Assembly: GCF_013280595.1 (NCBI RefSeq)
Contig: NZ_JAAATY010000010.1
Location: 229,120 to 293,119 of the forward strand
Source: Kibdelosporangium persicum
Lineage (GTDB): Bacteria > Actinomycetota > Actinomycetes > Mycobacteriales > Pseudonocardiaceae
DNA: 64,000 bases
Reading direction: 5' to 3'
This document shows positions 8,007 through 17,232 of the stretch, piece by piece (within the stretch, counting starts at the first letter, position 1; every line of letters starts with the position of its first letter). Below the pieces are notes generated by a model. That model did no database searches and was not told where the DNA came from. It was given only the letters and a program-made list of their open reading frames with translations. Made by a program: the position numbers and the translations under genes.

Positions 8007-10892
8007 ATGGTATCTGCCACCACCGGGATCGACACTCAAGCCACTTCTGGGGGAAGTAGATTGAGGTATGGCAACCCTTGGAGCACTCGATTAGAGATCG
8101 ACCTCCACGACGCGCGCGACTATTTGCAGAAGCAATTCGCGCACAGTTCATCCGGGTCCGGTCGAGTCGTGATGGTGAATGGGGGATTCGCCAGCGGAAA
8201 GACCGCCGTACAGCACGACCTGCTCGAGGACGCCGTCAAGGCGGGTGCCCTGACGCTTCGCGCGACCGGCGCGCCGGACGAGCAGCACATCGGCGGCGCC
8301 GTCATCGACCAACTGCTGGCAAACTCCTCGTTACCGCACGACATACCGCATCGGGTCGGCACAACGCTGCTGCTCTGGGGCCGCGAACAGGGCGATGACC
8401 AGGCAAGACAGCACGCCGAGCAGTCCAGCGGCCAGGTCGTGCGCAACGTCTGCGACTCGCTGCTCGAGCTGGCGCGGGAGCGGCCCGTGGTCATCGGGGT
8501 CGACGACCTGCAGTTCGCCGACGAAACCTCGCTGAAGCTGCTCATGCAGCTCCAGCGCCGTATCCGGTCGACCAAGCTGCTCATATTGCTGAATCAGCCG
8601 AATTCTCCACGCACGACGAATTTACGGCTGACGAGCTTTTTCTCACGGCAACCCTGTTACTATTCGGTACACCTGACGCCCATGTCCGAGCAGGCAATCG
8701 GTGCGATGTTCGCCGAATCACTGGACGAGCGCGTCGACAATGATCTTCCGGGCCGCGTCCACGCATTAAGCGCCGGTAATCCGATGCTGACGAACGCGTT
8801 GGTCGACGATTACCGGAAAGGCAACCGGGACGGGCAGCCCGCCGTTGGCGCCGCCTACACCCGCGCGGTGTACGCATTGCTCGATCGTCCGGACAGCCAG
8901 CTCCTCGAAACAGCGGCCGCCGTGGCGGTGCTCGGCGAGCAGAGCGACCCTGAATTGATCGCCAAACTCACCGGCTCCGACTCGGAGACCGTTAACGACA
9001 TACTAGCTGCCCTGGATCACGGTGGCTTGCTCACAAGTTGCAGGTTCCGGCATCCGGCCGCCGAGTCGGCCGTGCTCGACACGCTCCGTCCGGCGGCCCG
9101 CGCCAAGCTGCACGCCCGGGCCGCCGAGCTGAAGTACCGCGCCGCGGCGTCCGCGACCGAGGTGGCCGCCCACCTGGTCGCGGCGGGCGAGGCATCCGGC
9201 GAGTGGTCGACGGCGGTACTGCGGTCCGCGGCCGAGCAGGCCATGGTCACCGACAACGTCCAGTTCGCCACCAAGTGCCTGGAGCTGGCGTTGTCCGCGT
9301 CCACCGACGAGCACGAACAGCGCGCCATCCGGCAGTCGTTCGTGTGGAGCACCTGGCGGCTCAACCCGTCCGCGGTGGCGCCGTACGTGTCGACGCTGCG
9401 GGAGGCGGCCTTCGACGGCACGCTCGACCAAGTCGGCTGTTTCGCGCTGATGCGCCACTCGCTGTGGCACGGCGCGCGGACGACCTTCGTCCGGGCGCAC
9501 GAGGTGCTGGCCAGTTCGCCGGAACCGATCGACCCGCAGATCGAGGCCGAACTGGACCTGGCCTACCAGTGGCACTTCGGGCCGATGGACGGCGACGTGG
9601 ACGGCGAGAAGCCGGACGTGCCCGCCGACGCCGCCCCATGGAGCCGCACCGCGGGCACGGTCATCCAGGCGTGGCGGCAGGGCGGCTCCGAGGCGACCAC
9701 GGCCAACGCCGAGCGCATCCTGCAGAACTGCCGTCTCGGTGACACGGCACTGGAGGCACTCGCCACGGCGATCATGGCGCTGGTGCGGGGTGGCGAGGTC
9801 GACCGGGCCGAACGCTGGTGCACGCGGCTCAGCCGGGAGGCCGAGCAACGCGGCGCGGTGACCTGGCAGGCCATGCTCGACGCGCTCTGGGCCGGGATCG
9901 CCCTGCAGCGTGCCGACGTCGCCGCTGCGGCGGAGCGCGCCAAGGCGTCACTGGACATGCTCGGCGAGCACAACTGGGGCGTGTCGATCAGCTACCCGCT
10001 CACCACCTTGCTGATGGCCGAGGTGGCGGCGGGCGCGTTCGACGCCGCCGCCAGGACGCTGCGCCGTCCGGTGCCCGAGGCGATGTTCGACACGATCGGC
10101 GGTATGCGGTACCTGCGCGCCCGCGGTCACTTCTACCTGGCGACCAGCCGGCCGCTGGCGGCGGTGAACGATTTCCAGAAGTGTCAGCGGCTGATGCGCA
10201 AGTGGGACGCGGTCACCCCGACGCTCGTGCCGTGGCGCAGCGACCTCGCCGAGGCGAACCTCCAGCTCGGCAACGTGGCGATGGCCCGTGAACTGGCCAA
10301 GCAACAGGTGGAACTGTCGCTCGACAAGGACCCCTATGCCTGTGGCCTCGCGCTGCGGGTGCTGGCCGTCACGAGCAGGCCGGCGGACATCCCGGTGCTG
10401 CTGGGCCGGGCGGCGAAGTGCTTCAAGGACTCCGGCCACCTGCTCGAGCTCAACCGGACCCTGAAGGCGTCCGCCAAGCTGCAAATCCCGGGGCCGCGCA
10501 CGGACTTCGCCGTGGTGTCCGGCGCACGGCTGCCGGAGCGCAAGCAGGTGTCCGCGCGCGTCGTGCGCACGAAGGACATCCCGGCCGAGCCCAGCCCAGT
10601 GTCCACAACGGCGGGGTCCACACGGGACACTCAGGAACCCGCGGAACCGGTGCGCCGTGAGCAATCCGAGCCGACCGACTCGACGGTGCTCAGCGAGGCC
10701 GAGCTGCGGGTGGCACAACTGGCTGCGAACGGTCACACCAACCGGCAGATCGGCGACAGGCTGTTCATCACGGTCAGTACGGTGGAACAGCACCTGACGC
10801 GGGCATACCGGAAGCTGGGTATCAGTGGCCGCAGCGCATTGGCCGAGGAGCTGCGCGTGCGGCGTCCCCCGTTGATCACACAAGAACGATGA
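8007..10892 (+). CDS. LAL-family (large LuxR) transcriptional activator with three TTA codons
   Basis: A 961-residue pathway-type regulator: N-terminal AAA ATPase with Walker A GGFASGKTAVQ (about residue 55) and Walker B VVIGVDDLQFAD (about residue 160), a long TPR-like middle, and a C-terminal LuxR helix-turn-helix (LSEAELRVAQLAANGHTNRQ ... ISTVEQHLTRAYRKL-type region, last 65 residues). AGAGGA lies 8 bases before the ATG. TTA leucine codons occur at 8331, 8622 and 8766, so translation probably depends on the rare leucyl tRNA (bldA). The first third uses many A/T-ending codons, unlike the rest. A hairpin follows at 10920. It probably controls the adjacent methoxymalonyl and sugar genes. Confidence 0.92.
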   Translation: MVSATTGIDTQATSGGSRLRYGNPWSTRLEIDLHDARDYLQKQFAHSSSGSGRVVMVNGGFASGKTAVQHDLLEDAVKAGALTLRATGAPDEQHIGGAVIDQLLANSSLPHDIPHRVGTTLLLWGREQGDDQARQHAEQSSGQVVRNVCDSLLELARERPVVIGVDDLQFADETSLKLLMQLQRRIRSTKLLILLNQPNSPRTTNLRLTSFFSRQPCYYSVHLTPMSEQAIGAMFAESLDERVDNDLPGRVHALSAGNPMLTNALVDDYRKGNRDGQPAVGAAYTRAVYALLDRPDSQLLETAAAVAVLGEQSDPELIAKLTGSDSETVNDILAALDHGGLLTSCRFRHPAAESAVLDTLRPAARAKLHARAAELKYRAAASATEVAAHLVAAGEASGEWSTAVLRSAAEQAMVTDNVQFATKCLELALSASTDEHEQRAIRQSFVWSTWRLNPSAVAPYVSTLREAAFDGTLDQVGCFALMRHSLWHGARTTFVRAHEVLASSPEPIDPQIEAELDLAYQWHFGPMDGDVDGEKPDVPADAAPWSRTAGTVIQAWRQGGSEATTANAERILQNCRLGDTALEALATAIMALVRGGEVDRAERWCTRLSREAEQRGAVTWQAMLDALWAGIALQRADVAAAAERAKASLDMLGEHNWGVSISYPLTTLLMAEVAAGAFDAAARTLRRPVPEAMFDTIGGMRYLRARGHFYLATSRPLAAVNDFQKCQRLMRKWDAVTPTLVPWRSDLAEANLQLGNVAMARELAKQQVELSLDKDPYACGLALRVLAVTSRPADIPVLLGRAAKCFKDSGHLLELNRTLKASAKLQIPGPRTDFAVVSGARLPERKQVSARVVRTKDIPAEPSPVSTTAGSTRDTQEPAEPVRREQSEPTDSTVLSEAELRVAQLAANGHTNRQIGDRLFITVSTVEQHLTRAYRKLGISGRSALAEELRVRRPPLITQER

Positions 10893-10919
10893 GGTGACAA
10901 CGCGACCTGTCCCCCTGCT

Positions 10920-10966
10920 CCGCGAGCCCTGCCCCGAGACCCTGCCGACCGGGACGGGGCTCGCGG
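10920..10966. terminator. GC-rich hairpin downstream of LAL gene
   Basis: Arms CCGCGAGCCCTGCCCCG and CGGGACGGGGCTCGCGG pair at 15 of 17 positions, 27 bases after the stop codon. Confidence 0.6.
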
Positions 10967-11446
10967 ACCGCTCTCGCGTGACACCGATCCGAACCGCACC
11001 CTCCACTCAGGACGAGTCCGGTCGGGACAGGCGAGGCCGGGGCCATACCCACCCGGACCCGCCTGTATGCCTGTCGTTGAGCGCTGTGGTGTTGGCCTGC
11101 TTGCCGGGAAGCGACTCTCGTCGCCCTGCAACAAGGTAGCCAGATTCCGGTGCCCCTCCGGGTGTATCGGGGCACCCGCCCGTGGGATGTACGAATCCGC
11201 AGCACGTCACATGGTTCCGGCTTCAAACATCACAAAGTCCGGACATCGGCCGGCCAGCCGTTCCCTCTGACGGGCAATGCCGCCGCACCGCCTGCCACGC
11301 TGTGTCATGTCCCGGCCTTACGGAAGTCGCTCGTGCGGCGGACATCACGAAGCCGATGAAGATCAGGGCTCACCGCGTTCACGGCGTCGGGGAACGCCGA
11401 CATCCACTTCGGCGTTGGCGGAACGTGACGCGTCCGCCTGACCGCT
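10967..11446. other. Non-coding gap between convergent LAL and terpene synthase genes
   Basis: No convincing gene on either strand: short open frames here have no ribosome site or recognisable motif. One further small hairpin is visible (GGTGCCCC at 11149-11156 with GGGGCACC at 11169-11176). Composition is slightly less GC-rich than the genes around it. I see no tRNA or insertion sequence. Confidence 0.5.
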
Positions 11447-12514
11447 TCAGCGTTCGAAGGGGTCCCACCACCGCGAGATACTGGGCAGGGCAAGCGGTTC
11501 AGGACTGCTGTCGCGCGGCTCGTCGGTGGTGGTGACCTTGACGGTGATCGGTTGCGGGGACGGGATGCCGTTGCTGAGGTAACGGGGAACCCTTGCCGCC
11601 CAGTCGATGTTGCCGCGGATGGCGTGGCAGAGGTCGGTGAGGTAGCGGTTCAGTTCCGGACCCGCTCCGGCGAGCACACGCTCGCGGAGCCGCAGGAACC
11701 GGACCATGATGCGATCGCGGATCTCCACGCCGCGGCGAATCGCCTCCGCTGCCGAGCTCCGTTCTTGGTGCATGAGGACATTCACGATGTTCTGATCGGT
11801 GTGCGCCTCCTGCACTTCCTTGCGGTAGGAGTGCAGGTCGTTGTCCAGTGCGGCGACCAGCTGCGTCATCTCGGTCAGCGCCTGCACGGCCGGTGAGTCC
11901 ATCTCGCGTGCCGGGACTTCTTGGTTGTTGGCGATTTCCAGCAGTGCGATGGTGGGCGGACCACCCGCGCTGCCCAGCCGCATGGTCAGGTATTCGTCCA
12001 GTGCGGGCATGTGGCCTTGCGCCTGGTTGCCGATCTGCCATGCCACGGAGTACAACCAGTGGCGATGCGCGTCCATGAAGCGGCGCACCTGGGTCGGTGT
12101 GGCGAAGGCACGCATCCGGGTCATGATGTCGTGCAGTGCCTTGGCGAACGGCTCAGTCGGCACGACGGAACTCGTCATCGACCGCTGCAACTGCCCGGCC
12201 ATCGCCAGGAACGCCGAGGGGTCGGCGCTGAGCGGTCCGCTGTCGCAGCACGCGTCGTCGAACGCGAAACCCCAGTACACCCACAACGCCGCGACCAGAA
12301 GGCCTTCGCTGCCCGCCGTTGGTGCGAAACGCGCGTAGAACTCGGCACTGTTGGTCCCGAGAATCCGGGTCCGGTCCCGTCCGGACCGATACAGTCCAAT
12401 GTGGTCGATCCAGGCCACCGCCCGGCATTCCACTTCGTCCACCGCCGGGTTGATGGCGGACGGGATCGGGCAGTAGAACAACGGCGGTTCGAAGTCCGGC
12501 TCGGTGATCGTCAT
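11447..12514 (-). CDS. Class I terpene synthase (bacterial sesquiterpene-cyclase type)
   Basis: A 355-residue ionisation-dependent terpene cyclase that would act on a prenyl diphosphate, most likely farnesyl diphosphate given its size. Metal-binding motifs are a variant aspartate-rich FAFDDACCD (about residue 88) and the NSE triad in NDLHSYRKEV (about residue 230), in the expected order. A conserved RY pair also appears near the C-terminus (VPRYLSNG). ATG start with GGGGAG 4-5 bases upstream. No prenyl transferase or P450 accompanies it. It is convergent to the LAL gene and stands alone. The product cannot be predicted. Confidence 0.9.
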   Translation of the reverse strand: MTITEPDFEPPLFYCPIPSAINPAVDEVECRAVAWIDHIGLYRSGRDRTRILGTNSAEFYARFAPTAGSEGLLVAALWVYWGFAFDDACCDSGPLSADPSAFLAMAGQLQRSMTSSVVPTEPFAKALHDIMTRMRAFATPTQVRRFMDAHRHWLYSVAWQIGNQAQGHMPALDEYLTMRLGSAGGPPTIALLEIANNQEVPAREMDSPAVQALTEMTQLVAALDNDLHSYRKEVQEAHTDQNIVNVLMHQERSSAAEAIRRGVEIRDRIMVRFLRLRERVLAGAGPELNRYLTDLCHAIRGNIDWAARVPRYLSNGIPSPQPITVKVTTTDEPRDSSPEPLALPSISRWWDPFER

Positions 12515-12645
12515 CGTCTCCCCTGGGGGTCGAAACGGCTCCTTTCACCCTAAGTAGACGATCAGCGCCACCGCGATGCCGTGCCCCGAATGGACTTCTC
12601 CGTCGACCCGGTTACCGTCGGCATGCACGGCAGGTCACGATCGCG

Positions 12646-12663
12646 CTCACTCGGTCGAGTGAG
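12646..12663. promoter_or_regulatory. 18-bp palindrome, TetR-type operator candidate
   Basis: CTCACTCG-GT-CGAGTGAG is a perfect inverted repeat between the divergently transcribed terpene synthase and SRPBCC genes. Its form resembles TetR-family operators. No TetR gene is in the window. The remaining bases from 12515 to 12838 show no gene. Confidence 0.4.
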
Positions 12664-12838
12664 TTACGTGCTCGGTCCGGGTGGACGTGGGGTTCCGCCT
12701 GTCACCTCCGAGCCTCGGCGATCGCCATCGTCATCAGCACGACGACCTGACGACAGTCACGCTCAGCACACCGGCGGCCACGCAAACGGCCGGGGTGGCG
12801 AGCACGTGCGGCTCCACCCGTACCGCGACCGCGGCGCG

Positions 12839-13312
12839 ATGTGCTTCGATACTCCGGTGACCAGTAACGATGACAAGCGCGTCGTCAGCGCCACCCGCGA
12901 GATCCCGGCCCCGGCCGCGCGGATCTTCGAGCTCATCGCCGATCCGGCCCACCAGCCCCGCTGGGATGGCAACGACAACCTGGCGGAGGCGTCACCAGGA
13001 CAGCGAGTCCGCGCTGTCGGCGACGTTTTCACCATGACGCTCACCTACGACGGCGTTGTCCGGGAGAACCACGTCGTCGAGTTCGAAGAGGGGCGCCGCA
13101 TCGCGTGGCGGCCTGCCGAGCCGGGCCAGAAACCCCCGGGCCACCTGTGGCGTTGGGAACTGGAACCCGTCGACTCGTCGTCGACGCGCGTGACCCACAC
13201 CTACGACTGGACTGAGCTGACCGACGAGAACCGCTATCGGCGCGCTCAGGAGACCACACCGGACAAACTCCGGTCCTCACTCGACCGGCTCGCGGCCCTC
13301 GCCGAAGGCTGA
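12839..13312 (+). CDS. SRPBCC (START/Bet v1-like) family protein
   Basis: About 157 residues with the START-like pattern of an opening VVSATREIPAPAARIFELIADPAHQPRWD, a central VVEFEEGRRIAWR and a closing helix with RSSLDRLAALAEG. Such proteins bind hydrophobic ligands in a deep pocket, and some act as cyclases or co-chaperones. The start is uncertain: ATG at 12839 or GTG at 12857, neither with a strong ribosome site, and the frame is open further upstream. It stands alone between the terpene synthase and a zinc-ribbon gene. Ligand and role unknown. Confidence 0.75.
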   Translation: MCFDTPVTSNDDKRVVSATREIPAPAARIFELIADPAHQPRWDGNDNLAEASPGQRVRAVGDVFTMTLTYDGVVRENHVVEFEEGRRIAWRPAEPGQKPPGHLWRWELEPVDSSSTRVTHTYDWTELTDENRYRRAQETTPDKLRSSLDRLAALAEG

Positions 13313-13377
13313 AGCCGCGAAACGCGGGGGATGTGGAACCCTGGAGGCAGGACGAGCCGACGGGGAGTGCGACGAAC

Positions 13378-13614
13378 GTGGTGATTTTCGGTTTCCGGAC
13401 CAAGGTGCTGGTCCTGGCGATGCTGACGTTGCTGTGCCCCCGATGTGGGAACTCCGGGGCGCATCCCCTGCACAGGGCGGTCACGAAGTTCACGCTGTTC
13501 TTCGTGCCGCTGTTCCCGGTGCGGACCAAGTACTCGACGCAGTGCACCTTCTGCGGCCTGACCAGCCCGGTGTCCAAGGACGAGGCGACGCGGCTGGTGC
13601 GGCAGGCGGGTTGA
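13378..13614 (+). CDS. Small zinc-ribbon protein
   Basis: A 78-residue protein with CPRCG near residue 21 and CTFCG near residue 57, framing a conserved hydrophobic stretch (TKFTLFFVPLFPV). This matches a family of small actinobacterial zinc-ribbon proteins of unknown function. GTG at 13378 sits about 10 bases after GGGGAG; GTG at 13381 is the next choice. The Cys4 arrangement suggests zinc binding, and the FFVPLFP segment may contact membrane or partner. Confidence 0.75.
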   Translation: MVIFGFRTKVLVLAMLTLLCPRCGNSGAHPLHRAVTKFTLFFVPLFPVRTKYSTQCTFCGLTSPVSKDEATRLVRQAG

Positions 13615-13635
13615 CGAGAGGGAATGCGGTGAAAC

Positions 13636-13673
13636 GGGTCGTGAACGGAATGAGCGGTTTCCGTCCACGACCC
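13636..13673. terminator. Bidirectional hairpin before S1 protease 3' end
   Basis: GGGTCGTGaACGGAA pairs with TTCCGTcCACGACCC across a short loop, between convergent genes. Confidence 0.55.
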
Positions 13674-13690
13674 TGCCCGGCGGACGGCTC

Positions 13691-14806
13691 TCAGCTGTTG
13701 AGCGTCACGCCGTACGCGGCCAGCGCCTCACCGACCGGCTGGTAGTACGAGGTCCCGCTGCCCTTGCCGGAGGTGATGCCCAGGCCCACGCTTCCGGAGA
13801 ACAGGCAACCACCGGAGTCGCCGGGGTTGGCCAGTGCGTTGGTCTGGATCAGCTGGTGCACCGATCCTTCGGCGTAGTTCACCGTGACGTTCAGCCGCTG
13901 CACCGAACCGGAGGTCAGCCGCGTGGTGCTGCCGCTCTTCTGGATCCGCTGCCCCACCGTCGCGGTCGCGTGCGAGGTGATCCGCTGGGTCGAGCCGTTC
14001 CACAGGGTGACCGCGCCAGGCGCGCTTCCCGTGGTGTTCAGGATCAGGCCGTAGTCGTTGGTCGGGAAGCTGGCGCCCTGGGACGGACCCACGTTCCACT
14101 GGCGCACCGCGCGGGTGCAGTGCCCGGCGTCGACGATGTAGTTCTGGCCGCCCCTGTTGGTGTTGAACCCGACCGAGCAGCGGGTTCCGCCGCCGGTGAT
14201 GGCCTCCCCGTTGTAGATGGCCAGCCGCATCTCACCGCTGACCCGCTCGACCCGTACCCGGTCGCCCAGCTGGTCGGCGGTGCGCAGCAGCGCGGCGAGG
14301 TCACCGCCGGTCGCCACGTCCGACACACTGAGCACGACCTGGTTGGTCTTCGGGTCCAGCCCGATCGAGGTGTGCTTGACCGCGGGCACCGATTCCAGCG
14401 CGTCCTGCGCGGAGGCCAGCGCCGCGGTGGAGTGCCGCACCAGCTTCGCCTCGGCACCGGACGCGCGGACGTCCTCCGCCGCGGCCGCGTCCAGCACGTT
14501 GACCACCGGCTTGCCCTTGGCGTCCAGGTAGCCGCCCGCGGTCCGGGCACCCAGCCGGCCGGTGACCTGGTCGAGAGTGCGCACACTGGCGTCCTGTGTC
14601 CGCAGGATCTCGACGACCGCTTCGGGAGAGATGCCCTCCTGAGCACTCAGCTCGGCGATCGCGGCCCTGGCCACTTCCGGTGCGTATCCGTCGATCCCGG
14701 CCGCCGTGGCGGTCGGGGCGACCAGGAAACCGGCGGCCGCGACACCGGCCACCAGGGTTATCGCGGAGCGGGCAACGAGATGTCGCCCAGTGACGATCTT
14801 GCGCAT
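13691..14806 (-). CDS. Secreted S1 serine protease, streptogrisin/alpha-lytic type with pro-domain
   Basis: A 371-residue pre-pro-protease. N-terminal signal peptide (twin arginine-free, hydrophobic core LVAGVAAAGFLVAP, cleavage after TATA). A pro-domain of about 150 residues, needed for folding in this family, is followed by the mature enzyme from about residue 200. The catalytic triad is visible: His in VDAGHC, Asp in TNDYGL, Ser in NPGDSGG. Four cysteines (TRCSVGF, GHC and GGCLF region) would form the usual disulfides. Extracellular degradation of proteins is the likely role. ATG start; the upstream region to 14975 has no gene. Confidence 0.93.
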   Translation of the reverse strand: MRKIVTGRHLVARSAITLVAGVAAAGFLVAPTATAAGIDGYAPEVARAAIAELSAQEGISPEAVVEILRTQDASVRTLDQVTGRLGARTAGGYLDAKGKPVVNVLDAAAAEDVRASGAEAKLVRHSTAALASAQDALESVPAVKHTSIGLDPKTNQVVLSVSDVATGGDLAALLRTADQLGDRVRVERVSGEMRLAIYNGEAITGGGTRCSVGFNTNRGGQNYIVDAGHCTRAVRQWNVGPSQGASFPTNDYGLILNTTGSAPGAVTLWNGSTQRITSHATATVGQRIQKSGSTTRLTSGSVQRLNVTVNYAEGSVHQLIQTNALANPGDSGGCLFSGSVGLGITSGKGSGTSYYQPVGEALAAYGVTLNS

Positions 14807-15074
14807 ACCGGCAACTCACTTTCGCAGGGGACGCGGGGTGACCGCGCCGTCAGTGGGTTGGCCCGGGCACGTTGTACGTGACCCGGCACCGGATCACTCC
14901 GGCGTGTCCCAGCGTGTTCCTGCGAGCTTCGTCCTGCTACCACCTTTAGTCGGTTTGTGCCATAACCACACCTGATGACCGATTGTTATGGTGTGCGGCC
15001 ATGCCGGGCACGTTGTCCAATCCGCACAAGCACTTACAAAGTCCCAAGTGGACAGACCTGGCGATTATGGTGGT

Positions 15075-15088
15075 TGAAAGCGCTTGCA
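15075..15088. promoter_or_regulatory. LacI/GalR-type operator TGAAAGCGCTTGCA
   Basis: The site matches the general LacI-family consensus TGNAANCGNTTNCA at every fixed position. It lies just before the remains of a sugar hydrolase gene, where such an operator would be expected. Confidence 0.6.
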
Positions 15089-15129
15089 CGCCAGTCGACC
15101 ACGAAGCGTCGCCTGTTCACAACGACGCA

Positions 15130-15737
15130 GGCCAGCGGAACGATCTCGTTTGCCTTTGTTGATTTCAGGGCGGACCCGAAGCTGTGGTCCGCGGACGACC
15201 AACATCTGTACACAGTGGACACGCGAATCCTCCGGCCGCGGTCGACCCGCGCGGGCCTCCCGGCCTGTCTCCCCCGCCGCGCCCCCAGCAGTGACCGCGG
15301 ACGCCGGCTACTCGGGAGCGGCCGACACGATCCCGGCCGCGATGCTCGACGGCAACACCACCAGCGGCGGCTGGTCGAATTACTACAACAAGCAGGCAAC
15401 CGCGTTACTACCGGCCATAAGCCGTTCGCATGCCAGTGAATGGGTGTCCGTGCTGGTCTCGGCCCCACGCCGGTCGGCAGCGTCCAGGCCTACTTCACCG
15501 TCGACGCCGCCCGTTCGTTGCCCGCGTCGATCCAGGTGTCGTACTGGAACGGCCACCGCTTCGTGCCAGTACGCGACACCCGCGTCGAATGGGCGACCAC
15601 GTCGAACCAACCGACAACCATCACCTTCATCCCCCGTCCGAACGAGCCGGATCAGGCTGGACATGACCAGTCGGTCACCCGGCACCGCCACAGGTTTCCT
15701 GCAGATCGCCGAACTGAAGGTCGCCCAGGGACAGTAG
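15130..15737 (+). pseudogene. Remnant of a secreted GH2-type beta-galactosidase
   Basis: Pieces of one protein are spread over two frames. FRADPKLWSADDQHLYTVDT (about 15160-15225) is typical of the sandwich domain of GH2 galactosidases. VTADAGYSGAADTIPAAMLD onward (about 15285-15430), then VGSVQAYFTVDAARSLPASI with VSYWNGHRFVPVRDTRVEW (about 15470-15600), and finally MTSRSPGTATGFLQIAEL before the stop at 15735-15737, resemble the C-terminal carbohydrate-binding end of such enzymes. The catalytic barrel is absent, and at least three frame changes are needed. An internal deletion plus frameshifts best explains this. Confidence 0.75.
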
Positions 15738-15755
15738 CGGCGATGTCCTCCGGTG

Positions 15756-17186
15756 TCAGTCGGCCGGTGAAGGCGCGGGAGGGAGAATCCGGCACAGCGC
15801 TTCCAGCGCAGGTCCGTAGCCGTGGTCTGACGGGGTCGCGTAGCCGACGACCAGGCCGTCGTGGGCGGGCATGGTGGCCGCGGGGTGGCGGAAAGCCGCG
15901 AGCCCGTCCAAGGCGATGGACTGCCGGGCGGCCGCTGTGACCGCGGAATCCTCGGTTCCGGATGGAAGGCGCAGCACGGCGTGCAGTCCTGCGGCGATGC
16001 CAGTGGGTGCGATATGCGGGGCGTTGGCGGCGAGGGCGGCGACGAGGCGGTCACGGCGGGTTCGGTAATGCTGGCGCATGCGGCGGATGTGCCGGTCGTA
16101 GTGGCCGGAGTCGATGAACTCGGCGAGGGTGAGCTGGTCCACCACGCTCGCCCAGGCTTCCCGCTGCCCCTTGGCCGTCAGGACGGACGTGACAAGGTGC
16201 TCGGGCAGCACCAGCCAACCGAGCCGTAGCGCCGGTGACAGGCTTTTGCTCAACGAGCCGATGTAGACGACCCGCTCCGGGTCCAGCCCTTGCACCGCGC
16301 CGACCGGTTCTCGGTCGTAGCGGAACTCGCCGTCGTAGTCGTCCTCCAGGATCAGGCCATCGCGGGTCCGTGCCCAGTCCACCGCACTGACGCGTCGCTG
16401 CGGGTGCAGGGGGCCGCCGGTCGGGAACTGGTGCGCCGGGGTGAGCAGCGCCGCCCGGACCCCTTTGAGACTCGCCAGCTCGTCGGTGAGCGCACCGCGT
16501 TCGTCGAGCGGAAGTGGCACCGTCCGAACGGACGCCTCCTCGAGGATCGCACGGTGAAAAGCCAGCCCGTACGACTCCACAGCCAACGGGCCACGCAGCA
16601 CCCGGCCGCCGAAGAGCAGCCGCAGCGCATGGGCGAAGCCGGAACACACCACGATCCGTTCCGGCGTGGTCCGCACGCCGCGGGCACGCGTCAGGTACTC
16701 GGCCAATGCCCGGCGCAGTTCGTGACGGCCGCGCGGGTCACCAGGCCCGAAGGCCTCGTTGGGGGCGGCGTTGAGCGCGCGGCGGGCCGCGGCCAGCCAG
16801 GCCGCGCGGGGGAAGGACGCGGCATCGGGCTGCCCCTGCCTGAGGTTGTGCGTCGGCGGCGCCGCGTGGGCGGGTTTCTCCGGCACGTGCGGAAATCGGG
16901 TGGGTCCAGTGCGCGGCGCTACCTGCGTACCCGAGCCTTGCCGGGCGACCAGCCACCCTTCGGCGACCAGCTCGGAGTAGGCCTCGGCGACGGTGTTGCG
17001 CGCGAGCCCGAGGTCGGCGGCGAGGGAACGGTACGGAGGCAACCGGGTGCCCGGAGCCAGTCTGCCGTCCCGCACGGCCTCCCGTAGCGCCCGGATGAGC
17101 GTGGACCGGCGACCGCCGGAACCAGCCAGTTCCAGATGCAGGTCACTGCCGAGCCGCTCCGCCAAATTGACCCATGAATCCACCAT
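15756..17186 (-). CDS. MocR/PdxR-type GntR regulator with aminotransferase domain
   Basis: A 476-residue regulator. N-terminal winged helix of the GntR family (RALREAVRDGRLAPGTRLPP ... LARNTVAEAYSELVAEGWL, residues 20-85). A fold-type I aminotransferase-like domain follows, with the pyridoxal phosphate lysine in YIGSLSKSLSPALRLGW (about residue 305) and the EDDYDGEFRYDR motif. Such proteins sense PLP or amino compounds. The ATG at 17186 gives the normal N-terminus. It is divergent from the MFS/flavoenzyme pair only 46 bases away and very likely controls it. Two direct CATAGCG repeats lie in the gap. Confidence 0.9.
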   Translation of the reverse strand: MVDSWVNLAERLGSDLHLELAGSGGRRSTLIRALREAVRDGRLAPGTRLPPYRSLAADLGLARNTVAEAYSELVAEGWLVARQGSGTQVAPRTGPTRFPHVPEKPAHAAPPTHNLRQGQPDAASFPRAAWLAAARRALNAAPNEAFGPGDPRGRHELRRALAEYLTRARGVRTTPERIVVCSGFAHALRLLFGGRVLRGPLAVESYGLAFHRAILEEASVRTVPLPLDERGALTDELASLKGVRAALLTPAHQFPTGGPLHPQRRVSAVDWARTRDGLILEDDYDGEFRYDREPVGAVQGLDPERVVYIGSLSKSLSPALRLGWLVLPEHLVTSVLTAKGQREAWASVVDQLTLAEFIDSGHYDRHIRRMRQHYRTRRDRLVAALAANAPHIAPTGIAAGLHAVLRLPSGTEDSAVTAAARQSIALDGLAAFRHPAATMPAHDGLVVGYATPSDHGYGPALEALCRILPPAPSPAD

Positions 17187-17196
17187 GGAAATGAAC

Positions 17197-17225
17197 CATA
17201 GCGAAGGTCTTTCCGGGTCATAGCG
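17197..17225. promoter_or_regulatory. Direct repeats CATAGCG, candidate MocR operator
   Basis: CATAGCG at 17197-17203 and 17219-17225, 22 bases apart start to start (about two helical turns), in the short gap between the MocR and MFS genes. MocR proteins often bind direct repeats. Confidence 0.4.
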
Positions 17226-17232
17226 TGGTGCC

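Noticed and set aside
10967..11446. Short open frames such as those around 11007-11270
   Set aside because: They lack ribosome sites and recognisable motifs, overlap in several frames, and sit between convergent genes behind a terminator.
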